Positions 32,135 to 40,992 of a stretch of 64,000 bases of DNA are shown piece by piece. The notes beneath the pieces were generated by a model. That model had not been told where the DNA came from and did no database searches. It saw only the letters and a list, made by a program, of their open reading frames with translations. Origin of the DNA: Streptomyces sp. NBC_00683 (GTDB lineage: Bacteria; Actinomycetota; Actinomycetes; Streptomycetales; Streptomycetaceae); NCBI RefSeq assembly GCF_036226745.1, contig NZ_CP109013.1, positions 2,728,001-2,792,000 of the forward strand, given 5' to 3'. Within the stretch, counting starts at the first letter, position 1. The number at the start of each line of letters is the position of its first letter. Both the position numbers and the translations under genes were made by a program.

Positions 32135-32185
32135 GCGATGCACGGTACACCGACTGCGTTACTGAGCGGTAGCTTTGTATGACGA

Positions 32186-32857
32186 TTACATGACCGCCGG
32201 GGTCTCCTCCGCGGTCGCCGAGCGCCGGTTGTAGGCGCGCGGAGCCCGCCAGTGGAAGCGCATCGCCAGCAGCCTCAGGACGAACGCGGTGATGACCGCG
32301 GTACCGCTGGTGAAGGCGTTGAGGGCGTCGAAGCGGATGCAGAGCACCACCATGACCGCGCCGACGATCGCGGGCACCGCGTACAGGTCGCGGTCCCAGC
32401 GCAGCAGGGACGGCACCTCGTTGGCGAGTACGTCGCGCAGCACACCGCCTCCGACGGCGGTGGCCAGCCCCAGGACGGCCGAGGAGGTGAGGCCGAGACC
32501 GTAGTCGTAGGCCTTGACCGTGCCGGCGACACAGAACAGGCCGAGGCCTGCCGCGTCGAAGACGTTGACGCCGACCTGGATCCGCTCGACGTGCGGGTGG
32601 AGGAAGAACACGAGGCCGGCCGCGAGCAGCGGGGTCAGGAAGTAGCCGAGATCCGTGAAGGCCGCGGGCGGGATCGCCCCGATCATCACATCGCGGAAAA
32701 TCCCTCCGCCCAGCGCTGTCACCTCGGCGAGCACCGCGATGCCGAAGACATCGAAGTTCTTGCGTACGGCGAGCAGGGCGCCCGAGATCGCGAAGACGAA
32801 GATCCCGACGAGGTCGAGCGCATGCTGGACGGAGGGAGTGAAGAGTTCGTTGAGCAC
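32186..32857 (-). CDS. TRIC/YadS-family (UPF0126) membrane channel
   Basis: 223 residues from GTG 32857. Two repeats of three helices: HALDLVGIFVFAISGALLAVRKNFDVFGIAVLAEVTALGGGIFRDVMIG and FDAAGLGLFCVAGTVKAYDYG... ATAVGGGVLRDVLANEVP. The GGG(I/V)xRD motif appears in each repeat, as in bacterial trimeric intracellular cation channels, which conduct K+. Start codon has no Shine-Dalgarno and lies inside a 9-bp inverted repeat; see promoter. Confidence 0.9.
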   Translation of the reverse strand: MLNELFTPSVQHALDLVGIFVFAISGALLAVRKNFDVFGIAVLAEVTALGGGIFRDVMIGAIPPAAFTDLGYFLTPLLAAGLVFFLHPHVERIQVGVNVFDAAGLGLFCVAGTVKAYDYGLGLTSSAVLGLATAVGGGVLRDVLANEVPSLLRWDRDLYAVPAIVGAVMVVLCIRFDALNAFTSGTAVITAFVLRLLAMRFHWRAPRAYNRRSATAEETPAVM

Positions 32858-32863
32858 CGGACA

Positions 32864-32894
32864 GTTCTACAACGTCCGGTGCCCACGATGTCAC
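32864..32894 (-). promoter_or_regulatory. Candidate leaderless promoter of the TRIC-like gene
   Basis: On the minus strand GTGACA (32894-32889), 19 bases, then TAGAAC (32869-32864), then 6 bases to GTG 32857. Spacing places transcription start at or next to the start codon. An inverted repeat GCACCGGAC / GTCCGGTGC (32854-32862 and 32874-32882) overlaps it and may be an operator. Confidence 0.4.
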
Positions 32895-32904
32895 CCGGAG
32901 GCCG

Positions 32905-34242
32905 TCAGGCGGTGCCGGCCTTCCCTTCGGAGCCGGCCTCGGCCACGGGCGCGGCCGCGTCCGCGTCCGCCGGCTCGTCCGGGGCGTCGGCGGTGTCGGC
33001 TGCCTCACCCTCGGGCGCGGACGCCTTCTCCGAACCGGCTTCCGCTTCGGCTTCGGCTTCGGCTTCCGCTTCCGCTTCGGCATCGGCTTCGGCTTCCGCT
33101 CCGGCGGACTTCTCCGCCACCGGCGCCACTGCGACCGAATCGGCGGGGGCCTTCTGGGCGGGCACCTTCACAGCGGGCGCCTTGTCGGCGACCGGCTCCT
33201 CGGTGGACGTCCCCACGACCGCCTCGATACCCGTGGCCCGGGTCAGCCCGATCGTCCCGTCCTCGATCTCGGCCGCGAAGTGGCAGGCCACCTTGTGCCC
33301 GTCACCGACGTCCGTCAGGACCGGACGCTCGAGCGCGCACTTGTCCTGCACCCACGGGCAGCGGGTGTGGAACCGGCAGCCGGCCGGCGGGTTGGCCGGC
33401 GAGGGCAGGTCGCCCTGGAGCAGGATCCGCTCCCGCCGGTCCTCGACCTCGGGGTCGGGCACCGGCACCGCGGACATGAGCGCCCGGGTGTACGGGTGCT
33501 TCGGGCCGGCGTACAGCGCGTCGCTCGGCGCCTCCTCCACCAGGGAGCCCAGGTACATGACCCCGATGACGTCGGAGATGTGCCGGACGACGGCGAGGTC
33601 GTGGGCGATGACGAGGTAGGTGAGCCCCAGCGACTGCTGCAGCTCCTCCAGCAGGTTGATGACCTGCGCCTGGATCGACACATCGAGCGCCGAGACCGGC
33701 TCGTCGCAGATGATCACGTCCGGTTCGAGCACCAGGGCGCGGGCGATGCCGATGCGCTGGCGCTGGCCGCCGGAGAACTCGTGCGGATAGCGGGACAGCG
33801 AGTTCGCGGGCAGTCCGACCTTGGCGAGGATCGCCTTGATCTTCTCCCGGCGGTCGTCCCGGTCGGTGCCGATCCCGTGGGCCGCCATGCCCTCGGAGAG
33901 GATCGACTCGATGTTCTGCCGCGGGTTGAGGCTGCCGAGCGGGTCCTGGAAGACCATCTGGAGCCTGCGGCGGTACCGGCGCATCTCCTCGTCCGGCAGC
34001 TTGGCCAGGTCGGTGCCGTCGAAGACGACCTCACCGGAGGTGATGTCCACGAGCCGCAGCACGGCACGGCCCAGGGTCGTCTTGCCGCAGCCCGACTCGC
34101 CCACGAGCCCGTACGTCTGTCCGGCCTCGACGCTCAGCGAGATGCCGTCCACGGCGTACACGTGTCCGACCGTACGGTCGAAGAAGACACCCTTCTTGAC
34201 GGGGAAGTGGACCTTCACATCGTCGAGTTCGAGCAGGCTCAT
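32905..34242 (-). CDS. Oligopeptide/dipeptide ABC transporter ATPase (F subunit) with long Ala/Glu tail
   Basis: 445 residues. Complete ATPase: Walker A GESGCGKT (48-55), FSGGQ (156-160), Walker B VIICDE (176-181), and the C-terminal oligopeptide-transporter cysteine segment (CRFHTRCPWVQDKCA, ~289-303). The family usually ends near residue 325. Here ~115 more residues follow, rich in Ala, Glu, Asp and Pro, including an AEAEAE run coded by a hexanucleotide repeat. Start overlaps the preceding ATPase stop by ATGA. Energises peptide import with the four genes upstream. Confidence 0.93.
   Translation of the reverse strand: MSLLELDDVKVHFPVKKGVFFDRTVGHVYAVDGISLSVEAGQTYGLVGESGCGKTTLGRAVLRLVDITSGEVVFDGTDLAKLPDEEMRRYRRRLQMVFQDPLGSLNPRQNIESILSEGMAAHGIGTDRDDRREKIKAILAKVGLPANSLSRYPHEFSGGQRQRIGIARALVLEPDVIICDEPVSALDVSIQAQVINLLEELQQSLGLTYLVIAHDLAVVRHISDVIGVMYLGSLVEEAPSDALYAGPKHPYTRALMSAVPVPDPEVEDRRERILLQGDLPSPANPPAGCRFHTRCPWVQDKCALERPVLTDVGDGHKVACHFAAEIEDGTIGLTRATGIEAVVGTSTEEPVADKAPAVKVPAQKAPADSVAVAPVAEKSAGAEAEADAEAEAEAEAEAEAEAGSEKASAPEGEAADTADAPDEPADADAAAPVAEAGSEGKAGTA
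33037..33100 (-). repeat. Imperfect hexanucleotide repeat in coding sequence
   Basis: About ten units of GGCTTC/CGCTTC (plus-strand reading) encode alternating Ala-Glu in the tail of the ABC ATPase. The six-base unit keeps the frame when units are gained or lost. Confidence 0.85.
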
Positions 34243-35231
34243 GCCGAAACCTCCGCCTTGGGCAGGACCGGGTTGACACAGCGCACCTGGTGTCCGGCCG
34301 TGCGTGGTTCGGTCAGTTCGGGAGTGCCCGTGAGGCACTCCATCGTGTAGAAATCGCAGCGGGGCGCGAAGGCGCAGCCGTCGGCCCAGGCGATCTTGTC
34401 GTTGATCGATCCGCGGATCGGGTGGAGCGGCTCCCCGCGCGGTGCGTCCAGACGCGGGATGGACCCGAGCAGGCCGTGCGCGTACGGATGCGTGGGTGCG
34501 GCGAACAGCTCACGCCGGTCCGCGGACTCCACGGCCCGTCCCGCGTAGAGGACGTTGACCTGGTCGCAGATGCCGGCGACGACCCCGAGGTCGTGGGTGA
34601 TCATCAGCAGGGCGGTGCCCTCCTGGTCGACCAGTTCCTTGAGGAGTTCCAGGATCTGGGCCTGGATGGTCACATCGAGCGCGGTGGTCGGCTCGTCGGC
34701 GATGAGCAGCCGGGGTGCGCAGGCCACCGCCATGGCGATGAGCGCACGCTGCCGCATACCGCCGGACAGCTGGTGCGGGTACTCCTTCAGCCGCCGGCGC
34801 GGGTCCGGGATACCGACCCGGTCCAGGAGGTGGGCGGCCTCCTTGCGGGCGGCCTCCCCCTTCAGGCCGCGGTGCCGCTGGAGGATCTCGGTCACCTGGA
34901 CACCGATGGGGATCACCGGGTTCAGCGAGGACAGCGGGTCCTGGAAGATCATCGCGAGCTGGCTGCCGCGCATGTCGCGGAGCTTGCGCCGGCTGATGGT
35001 CAGCAGGTCCTGGCCGTCGAACTCCACACGTCCGCCGACCTTCACGCCCTTGTCGGGCAGCAGGCCCATCAGGGCGAGCGAGGTCACGGACTTGCCGCAG
35101 CCGGACTCGCCCACCAGACCGACGACCTCGCCCTGGTCCACGGTGAAGGAGACACCGTCGACGGCGACGGAGTCCCTGCGGCCGCGTCCGCCGAAGGTGA
35201 CGCTGAGCTGGTCAACATTGAGCAGTGCCAT
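34239..35231 (-). CDS. Oligopeptide/dipeptide ABC transporter ATPase (D subunit)
   Basis: 330 residues. Walker A GESGCGKS, LSGGMRQR signature, Walker B LLIADEPTTALD, H-loop ITHDLGVV, and C-terminal cysteines (CAFAPRCDFYTMEC). Forms the ATPase heterodimer with the F subunit. Its last four bases overlap the next start (ATGA), giving translational coupling. Confidence 0.94.
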   Translation of the reverse strand: MALLNVDQLSVTFGGRGRRDSVAVDGVSFTVDQGEVVGLVGESGCGKSVTSLALMGLLPDKGVKVGGRVEFDGQDLLTISRRKLRDMRGSQLAMIFQDPLSSLNPVIPIGVQVTEILQRHRGLKGEAARKEAAHLLDRVGIPDPRRRLKEYPHQLSGGMRQRALIAMAVACAPRLLIADEPTTALDVTIQAQILELLKELVDQEGTALLMITHDLGVVAGICDQVNVLYAGRAVESADRRELFAAPTHPYAHGLLGSIPRLDAPRGEPLHPIRGSINDKIAWADGCAFAPRCDFYTMECLTGTPELTEPRTAGHQVRCVNPVLPKAEVSA

Positions 35232-35237
35232 GGGAGA

Positions 35238-36200
35238 TCAGCCTCGCAGCTTCGGGTCGAGGGCTTCGCGCATGGCCTCGCCGAGCAGGGTGAAGCCCAG
35301 TGCGGTGATGATGATCCCGACGGCCGGATAGGCGGCCATCATCGGCTCGTTGTCGAAGAACCGCTGCGCCTGGGAGAGCATGACGCCCCACTCCGGGATC
35401 GCCGGGTCGGGGTTGCCGAGGCCGAGGTAGGACAGGGCCGCGGCTTCGATGATCGCGGTGGCGAGGCTGAGCGTCGCCTGGACGATCACCGGGCTCAGCG
35501 AGTTGGGCAGGATCTGCGTGAGGACGATCCGCTTCTTCCGGATGCCGAGCGCCTTGGCCGCCAGTACGTAGTCCGCGCCGCCCTGGGCGAGCATCGAGCC
35601 GCGCAGCAGACGGGCGAAGACGGGGATCTGGACGACGCCGACGGCGATCATCACGGTGGTCAGGGACTGGCCCATCACGGCGGCGATGGATACCGCCAGG
35701 AGCAGCGAGGGCAGCGACAGCATCAGGTCGGTGATACGCATGATCACGGTGTCGATCCGCTGCCCGACCTTGCCGCCGAGGGTCGCGGCGGCACCGGACA
35801 GCACACCGACGATCGCGCCGATGACCAGGCCGATGAGCATCGAGACCACACCCACGAGCAGGGTCTGGCGTGCGCCGACGAGCATGCGGGAGAACAGGTC
35901 GCGGCCGAGGTGGTCGAGGCCGAACCAGTTCTCGCCGCGCATTCCGACGAACTTGCCCTGGTTGGTGAAGACTTCGCCGCGCCAGGTCTGGGCGGTGGGG
36001 CTGTAGGGGGCGATCCACGGTCCCACGATCGCGAGCACCACGAACACGCCGATGACGACCGCGCCGATGATGGCCATCTTGCTGCCCCTGAGCCGCCGCA
36101 GGGCCTCGCGCCACAGGCTCGCGCCCGCGGTCGACTCGGTCTGCTGGGTCAGTTCGGCGAGCCGGTCGATCTTGTCGGCCCTGTTGGTCAATGTCGTCAC
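35238..36200 (-). CDS. Oligopeptide/dipeptide ABC transporter permease (C subunit)
   Basis: 320 residues from GTG 36200. N-terminal OppC extension (LWREALRRLRGSKMAIIGAVVIGVFVVLAIVGPWIAPYSPTAQ), five to six membrane helices and the EAA loop ALGIRKKRIVLTQILPNSLSPVIVQ that contacts the ATPase. One base separates it from the B permease stop. Confidence 0.94.
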   Translation of the reverse strand: MTTLTNRADKIDRLAELTQQTESTAGASLWREALRRLRGSKMAIIGAVVIGVFVVLAIVGPWIAPYSPTAQTWRGEVFTNQGKFVGMRGENWFGLDHLGRDLFSRMLVGARQTLLVGVVSMLIGLVIGAIVGVLSGAAATLGGKVGQRIDTVIMRITDLMLSLPSLLLAVSIAAVMGQSLTTVMIAVGVVQIPVFARLLRGSMLAQGGADYVLAAKALGIRKKRIVLTQILPNSLSPVIVQATLSLATAIIEAAALSYLGLGNPDPAIPEWGVMLSQAQRFFDNEPMMAAYPAVGIIITALGFTLLGEAMREALDPKLRG

Positions 36201-36201
36201 G

Positions 36202-37206
36202 TCAGTGCACCCGCACTCTCGGGTCGATGATGCTGTACGCGAGGTCGACCAGCAGGTTGATGAGGACGTACACCATCGCGATGAAGAGGATGAACCCGAC
36301 CAGCACCGGGTAGTCGCGGGCGTCGATCGAGGTACGGATGAAGGAGCCGATGCCTCCGAAGGAGAAGACCGACTCGGTCAGCACCGCGCCCGACAGCAGG
36401 CTGCCGGTCAGCAGGCCCACCGCGGTGACCACGGGGAGCAGCGCGTTGCGCAGCACGTGACGGCCGCGAACGACCCGCTTCTCCAGGCCCTTGGACTCGG
36501 CGGTGCGGATGTAGTCCTCGCCGAGGACCTCCAGGACGCTCGCCCGGGTCATGCGCACGATCACGGCGAGCGGAATGGTCGCGAGGGCGATCGCGGGCAG
36601 CACCAGGTGCATGATCGCGTCCCAGGTCGCGTCGAGCTCACCGGTCAGCAGGCCGTCCAGGGTGGCGAATCCCGTGATGTTCGTGGCGTCGAGACCCGTG
36701 GAGAGCCGTCCGTAGCTCGGGAAGATGTGCAGCTGGACGGCGAGGATGCCCTTGAGTATCAGCGCGAGGAAGAACACGGGGATGCAGATGCCGATCAGCG
36801 ATCCGGACACCGAGGCGACGTCGAGCCAGCCACCGCGGTGGCGGGCGGCGAGGTAGCCCATCGGGATGCCGATCAGGACCGCGATGACGATCGCGGCGAC
36901 GCTGAGTTCCACGGTGGCCGGGAAGCGCAGGACGAATTCGTCCCACACCGGCTGACCTGTCTGGGTGGAGGTGCCGAGGTCCAGTTCGAAGATGCGCTTG
37001 AGGAAGCGCCAGTACTGGACGTAGACGGGCTCGTCGAGCCCCAGCACCCGGTTGATGCGCGCCACTTCGGCTTCGGTCGCCCGCTCGCCCAGGATCGCTG
37101 AGGCGGGTCCGCCGGGCAGCCGGTTCAGCCACAGGAAGAGCAGAACCGACAGGCCGAGCAGGGTGGGTATGAGCTGTAGCAGTCTTCGTACGACGAGTCG
37201 CAGCAC
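36202..37206 (-). CDS. Oligopeptide/dipeptide ABC transporter permease (B subunit)
   Basis: 334 residues from GTG 37206 with AGAAAGGGG upstream. Begins RLLQLIPTLLGLSVLLFLWLNRLPGGPA, the OppB N-terminus, with six helices and the EAA loop TAESKGLEKRVVRGRHVLRNALLPVV. Pairs with the C subunit to form the membrane channel. A strong hairpin lies immediately before it. Confidence 0.94.
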   Translation of the reverse strand: MLRLVVRRLLQLIPTLLGLSVLLFLWLNRLPGGPASAILGERATEAEVARINRVLGLDEPVYVQYWRFLKRIFELDLGTSTQTGQPVWDEFVLRFPATVELSVAAIVIAVLIGIPMGYLAARHRGGWLDVASVSGSLIGICIPVFFLALILKGILAVQLHIFPSYGRLSTGLDATNITGFATLDGLLTGELDATWDAIMHLVLPAIALATIPLAVIVRMTRASVLEVLGEDYIRTAESKGLEKRVVRGRHVLRNALLPVVTAVGLLTGSLLSGAVLTESVFSFGGIGSFIRTSIDARDYPVLVGFILFIAMVYVLINLLVDLAYSIIDPRVRVH

Positions 37207-37235
37207 CCCGCGTGCCCCTTTCTAACGTGTCGAAA

Positions 37236-37282
37236 AGTGGGTCCGCCCGGCCACCGGGAAGGGGTGGCCGGGCGGACCCACT
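37236..37282 (-). terminator. 20-bp intra-operon hairpin between binding protein and permease
   Basis: AGTGGGTCCGCCCGGCCACC and its exact complement, separated by a 7-base loop, followed on the minus strand by TTTT. It starts 9 bases past the binding-protein stop and ends about 30 bases before the permease start. Fits partial termination or 3'-end protection that raises binding-protein dosage. Confidence 0.8.
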
Positions 37283-37291
37283 GATGTGCGG

Positions 37292-38959
37292 TTACTTGAA
37301 GGAGACCTCGGCGAAGTTCTCCTGCGTCAGCGGGGAGACCTTCGGCGGGTTGACGTTCTTGGCGAACGCGATCGCGGGCGGCGAGGACGAGATCGGGAGA
37401 CCCGGCAGGTACTCCATGATGGTCTCGTTGGCCTTCTTGTAGGCCTCGACGCGTCCGGCGGGGTCGACGACCTTCGAAGCGGCGTTCACCGAGTCGAAGA
37501 CCTTGTCGTCCTTGAAGCCCCACTGCTTGTCGGCGCCGGCGAACCAGGTACCGATGAAGTTGAAGCCGTCGTTGAAGTCACCGGTCCAGCCCAGCATGTG
37601 CAGGGCGCAGGAGCCGGCCTCGGTGGCGTCCAGGTAGTCCGGGGCCCACTTCATGGCCTTCGGGACGACCGTGATGCCGGCCTTCTCGAGGTCGGCCTTC
37701 ATCAGCTCGAACATGTCCTGCGGGGCAGGCATGTAGGGGCGGGTGACCTCGGTCGGGTAGCAGAACTCGAGCGTGAGCTTGCTCTCGCCGGCGGCCTTCA
37801 GGAGCTGCTTCGACTTGTTCGTGTCGAAGGGGTACTGCTTCACCTTGTCCGAGAAGCCGGCGACCGTGTCGGGCATGAACTGCGTGGCGACCTTGCCGCC
37901 CTCGGGCAGCTGGGTCTTGACGATGTTCTCGCGGTCGATGGCGTGCGCGATGGCCTGCCGGACCTCGGGCTTCTTCAGCGCCGGGTTCTTCGACTGGGTC
38001 ATGCCCACGTAGAAGAGGTTGAAGACGTCACGGGTCGGGACCTCGTAGCCCTCGGACTCCAGCGTCTTGATGTCCGCGGGCGCGACCAGGTCGTAGCCGT
38101 CGATGTCACCGGCCTGGAGCGCCTGGCGGCGGCCCTCCTCGGTGTCGATCGTGCGGAAGACCAGGTTCTTCACCTTGGCCTTGGCGCCCCAGTAGTCGTC
38201 GAAGCGCGCGAGGCTGACTTCCTTGTTGCTCTTGTTCCACTTGGTGATCTTGTACGGGCCGGTGCCGGCGACCGTGCCGGCCTCCTGGCTGTACTTGGGG
38301 TACGTGATCGCGTCGCCCTTGGCGGTCGCGTCCTGCTTCTCGTACTCCTTGAGGGCCTTCGGCGAGTGGATCGCCAGGGCCTGCAGGGAGAAGCCGCCGG
38401 GCAGGTTGGCCGAGGGCTCGTTGACCTCGATGACCGCCGTGTTGGCGTCCTTCGCGGTGCAGGACTTGTAGTTCGCCTTCGGCGCCTCGGGGTCCTCGTT
38501 CTTCGCGAAGCCGCCCATGATGGACTGCCAGTAGTACGAGACCGCGCTGGACTGGTACGTACCCGCCCAGTTGAACCAGTGGTCGTAGTTCGCGCAGACC
38601 GCGGCGGCGTTGAACTCCTCGCCGTCGTGGAACTTCACGTTCTTACGGAGGTTGAACGTCCACACCTTGCCGGCGGGGTCGCTCTCCCACTTCTCGGCGA
38701 GTCCGCCGACGAGCTTGGAACCGCCGGGCTCGTGCTCGAGCAGGGCTTCGAAGGCCTGACGCGTGACCCGGAAGGTCTCACCGTCGCTGGCCAGCGCCGG
38801 GTCCAGGGACCCGGGGTCGCCCGCACCTGCGAAGACGAAGGTGTCCTTCGCTCCGTCCTTGGCATCGTTGTCCCGCTCACTGGAGCAGCCCGTGGCGATC
38901 AGGCCGACGGCGACAGCCGCCGTGATCACCCGAACAGTTCGGGACTTGAATATTCGCAT
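37292..38959 (-). CDS. Oligopeptide/dipeptide ABC transporter substrate-binding lipoprotein
   Basis: 555 residues from ATG 38959. Lipoprotein signal MRIFKSRTVRVITAAVAVGLIATGC with the lipobox Cys at ~25. Then the SBP_bac_5 (cluster C) fold: DPGSLDPALASDGETFRVTRQAFEALLEHEPGG, VWTFNLRKNVKFHDGEEF, VRQAIAHAIDRENIV. Extracytoplasmic capture of peptides or similar solutes. First gene of the importer operon. A longer frame to 39085 has no ribosome site. The 186 bases upstream hold the promoter. Confidence 0.94.
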   Translation of the reverse strand: MRIFKSRTVRVITAAVAVGLIATGCSSERDNDAKDGAKDTFVFAGAGDPGSLDPALASDGETFRVTRQAFEALLEHEPGGSKLVGGLAEKWESDPAGKVWTFNLRKNVKFHDGEEFNAAAVCANYDHWFNWAGTYQSSAVSYYWQSIMGGFAKNEDPEAPKANYKSCTAKDANTAVIEVNEPSANLPGGFSLQALAIHSPKALKEYEKQDATAKGDAITYPKYSQEAGTVAGTGPYKITKWNKSNKEVSLARFDDYWGAKAKVKNLVFRTIDTEEGRRQALQAGDIDGYDLVAPADIKTLESEGYEVPTRDVFNLFYVGMTQSKNPALKKPEVRQAIAHAIDRENIVKTQLPEGGKVATQFMPDTVAGFSDKVKQYPFDTNKSKQLLKAAGESKLTLEFCYPTEVTRPYMPAPQDMFELMKADLEKAGITVVPKAMKWAPDYLDATEAGSCALHMLGWTGDFNDGFNFIGTWFAGADKQWGFKDDKVFDSVNAASKVVDPAGRVEAYKKANETIMEYLPGLPISSSPPAIAFAKNVNPPKVSPLTQENFAEVSFK

Positions 38960-39145
38960 GTGGGTCCACCCCAGGTCAGCAGTGTGTGGAGAGGTATTGA
39001 TTCGCCCGAACACTACATTCGCGAAGCAGCCCGGAGAACAGTCCGCATAGCGGTGATACCTACCTGAGACCCGGACACTCAACAAACCGACCAGATACGG
39101 GACATCCTGCCCGCGCTTGTTAACCCGTTCGCAATCGGGGCGGGT

Positions 39146-39937
39146 TCAGCGGAGGTGCGAGGGCGGGTAGCCGTACCCCGGCGCGGCAGCGGGCGGCGGG
39201 CCCGCCGGGGCGTGCGCCTCGCGGTCGTAGAACGGACGGGAGTTGGCGCGCAGCCACATGGCGACGGGGTCGTACTCGTCGGACATGGACACCGTCGAGA
39301 CGGGCAGTCCGTCGGGGACCACGCCGATCGACTGCTGCATCATCGCGCGGACCGCGTCGACGGAGGGCCGGCCCGTGTCGTAGAGATCGAGCCCGATCGC
39401 GAGATACGGGGCGCCCAGCGCGGGCTGCACCCAGGCGCGGCGCAGCGCGCGGACGGCGGGGGTGCGGTGGGCGTTGTGCGACAGAAGGGCGTAGAACTGC
39501 GGGATCTCGATGGCGGGGTCGGAGAGCTGCAGCGGACCGGCGGGCATCCGGTCGAGGCCTGTCGCGATGCGGCGCAGGTCCAGCCAGGGGATGCCGACGC
39601 CGCCGCCGGGGGCGTGCGGGTTGAGCCAGATGCCCCAGCGGTCGGGGAAGAGGGACCGGGCGATCTCGCGGCCGGTGACCAGCTCGTGGGACCTGTTCCA
39701 GCCGCTGGCCGAGAGTTCCTGGGCGGAGGTCACGCACGGGGCGTAGCCCATGCCGTCGATCTCCATGTTGCCGTACTGGGCATCGGGCGAGCCCGCGGTG
39801 CCGTGCCAGAGCAGCATCCAGACCTGGCCGTCGGTCAGGGCCTGCAGCAGCGCCTCGTAGGCGTCGAGGCGCCCGGGGGCCACTTGCCGCAGCATGTGCT
39901 CGACCTGCCCGGCCTCCGCGGTGCCTGACGCACTCAC
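39146..39937 (-). CDS. SseB-like protein (paralogue 1)
   Basis: 263 residues from GTG 39937; the frame is open further to 40030 but that part is low complexity. N-terminal SseB domain (LDAYEALLQALTDGQVWMLLWHGTAGSPDAQYGNMEIDGMGYAPCVTSAQELSASGW) and a second half with LSHNAHRTPAVRALRRAWVQPAL. C-terminus is Pro/Ala-rich. SseB was named for altered serine sensitivity in E. coli; its biochemical role is not settled. Lies beside a second SseB-like gene and near serine/glycine genes. Confidence 0.75.
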   Translation of the reverse strand: MSASGTAEAGQVEHMLRQVAPGRLDAYEALLQALTDGQVWMLLWHGTAGSPDAQYGNMEIDGMGYAPCVTSAQELSASGWNRSHELVTGREIARSLFPDRWGIWLNPHAPGGGVGIPWLDLRRIATGLDRMPAGPLQLSDPAIEIPQFYALLSHNAHRTPAVRALRRAWVQPALGAPYLAIGLDLYDTGRPSVDAVRAMMQQSIGVVPDGLPVSTVSMSDEYDPVAMWLRANSRPFYDREAHAPAGPPPAAAPGYGYPPSHLR

Positions 39938-40083
39938 CCTGGGTCCCGCCCCTCGTTCGTTCCGCTGCCCCGTCGTGCCGCGGTGCTGTTGCCCCGCACC
40001 CGGGCACGACGGGTGCGGCCTCGCCATCAAACCAGCTTATGCGTCGCCCCTGACACCGGCTTGACGCCACGGGCGAAGCGGAC

Positions 40084-40851
40084 TCAGTACCCCTCGCGCC
40101 GGTAGAACGGCCTCACCTTCTCCAGCATCCAGTCCCCCACGGGGTCCTGGGCCACGTCGAGCAGGACCAGATTGACCGGCCACGGCAGCTGGACCCGGCC
40201 GAGCGCACGGCCCAGCGCGTCCATCGGGGCGCTCTGTCCGGCACCGTCCCAGGTGGCGAACTCGACGCCGACGAAGAGGACGGGGTCGCCGCCCTCGATG
40301 CTGGCCAGCGCCCTGCGTGCGGTGCTCACGACACCGATGTCCTGGAATTCGCCGGCCACCGCGGCGAGGAAGTCGACGGGGTCCTCCTTCCAGTCCGGCT
40401 CGTAGAGCCGGACCCGCCCGCCGGAGGGCCCGTCCAGCGCGGTGCGCCCGGCCCGGCAGAGCTCGGCGACGGCCGGCGGCGGCAGCGGCACACCGACCGC
40501 CCCGCCGGGATTGACGGCGATGCCCAGCTGCGGGGGCAGCCCGCGGGCGAATTCGCGGGCGGGCGCGACGGTGAACGAGAAATGGGCGCCGACGCAGTGC
40601 AGGAACTGGGCCTCGGAGCTGAACACCGGTACGTACGCGGCACCGTCGATGTCGACCGTGGGCAGGTCGAGGTCGGGGCTGTCGGGCCCGCCGCCGTTCG
40701 GCAGGGGCACCCAGACGCGGCTGCGGCCGAGCACCTCGACCAGGCGGCCGCCGGCTCCGGGCACGCCGAGGGAGGCGCTGAGCACTTCCTCGAGCTCGTT
40801 GGCCGGCCATCCGTGCTGCGGATGGACGGGGGCCTGGGCCGGAATGTCCAC
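40084..40851 (-). CDS. SseB-like protein (paralogue 2)
   Basis: 255 residues. SseB N-terminal domain: LEEVLSASLGVPGAGGRLVEVLGRSRVWVPLPNGGG ... VPVFSSEAQFLHCVGAHFSFTVAPAREFARGLPPQLGIAVNPGGAVGVPLPP. The FARGLPxxxGIAVNPGG block is the clearest family mark, and the C-terminal half ends VNLVLLDVAQDPVGDWMLEKVRPFYRREGY. Compare paralogue 1, whose matching blocks are IARSLFPDRWGIWLNPHAPGG and PFYDRE. No signal peptide or membrane segment. Confidence 0.82.
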   Translation of the reverse strand: MDIPAQAPVHPQHGWPANELEEVLSASLGVPGAGGRLVEVLGRSRVWVPLPNGGGPDSPDLDLPTVDIDGAAYVPVFSSEAQFLHCVGAHFSFTVAPAREFARGLPPQLGIAVNPGGAVGVPLPPPAVAELCRAGRTALDGPSGGRVRLYEPDWKEDPVDFLAAVAGEFQDIGVVSTARRALASIEGGDPVLFVGVEFATWDGAGQSAPMDALGRALGRVQLPWPVNLVLLDVAQDPVGDWMLEKVRPFYRREGY

Positions 40852-40992
40852 GGTGTCTGTGTCCCTTTCTCGCCATGCTGTGCGGCAGAAACCTTAGTCC
40901 GAGCCGCGCCCGGACGGCAGTGACACAGGAAACAGCGCAGGCCGGGCCGCCGGACCGTCCAGATTCCGGACGGCCGGACGGCGCTCACCGGT

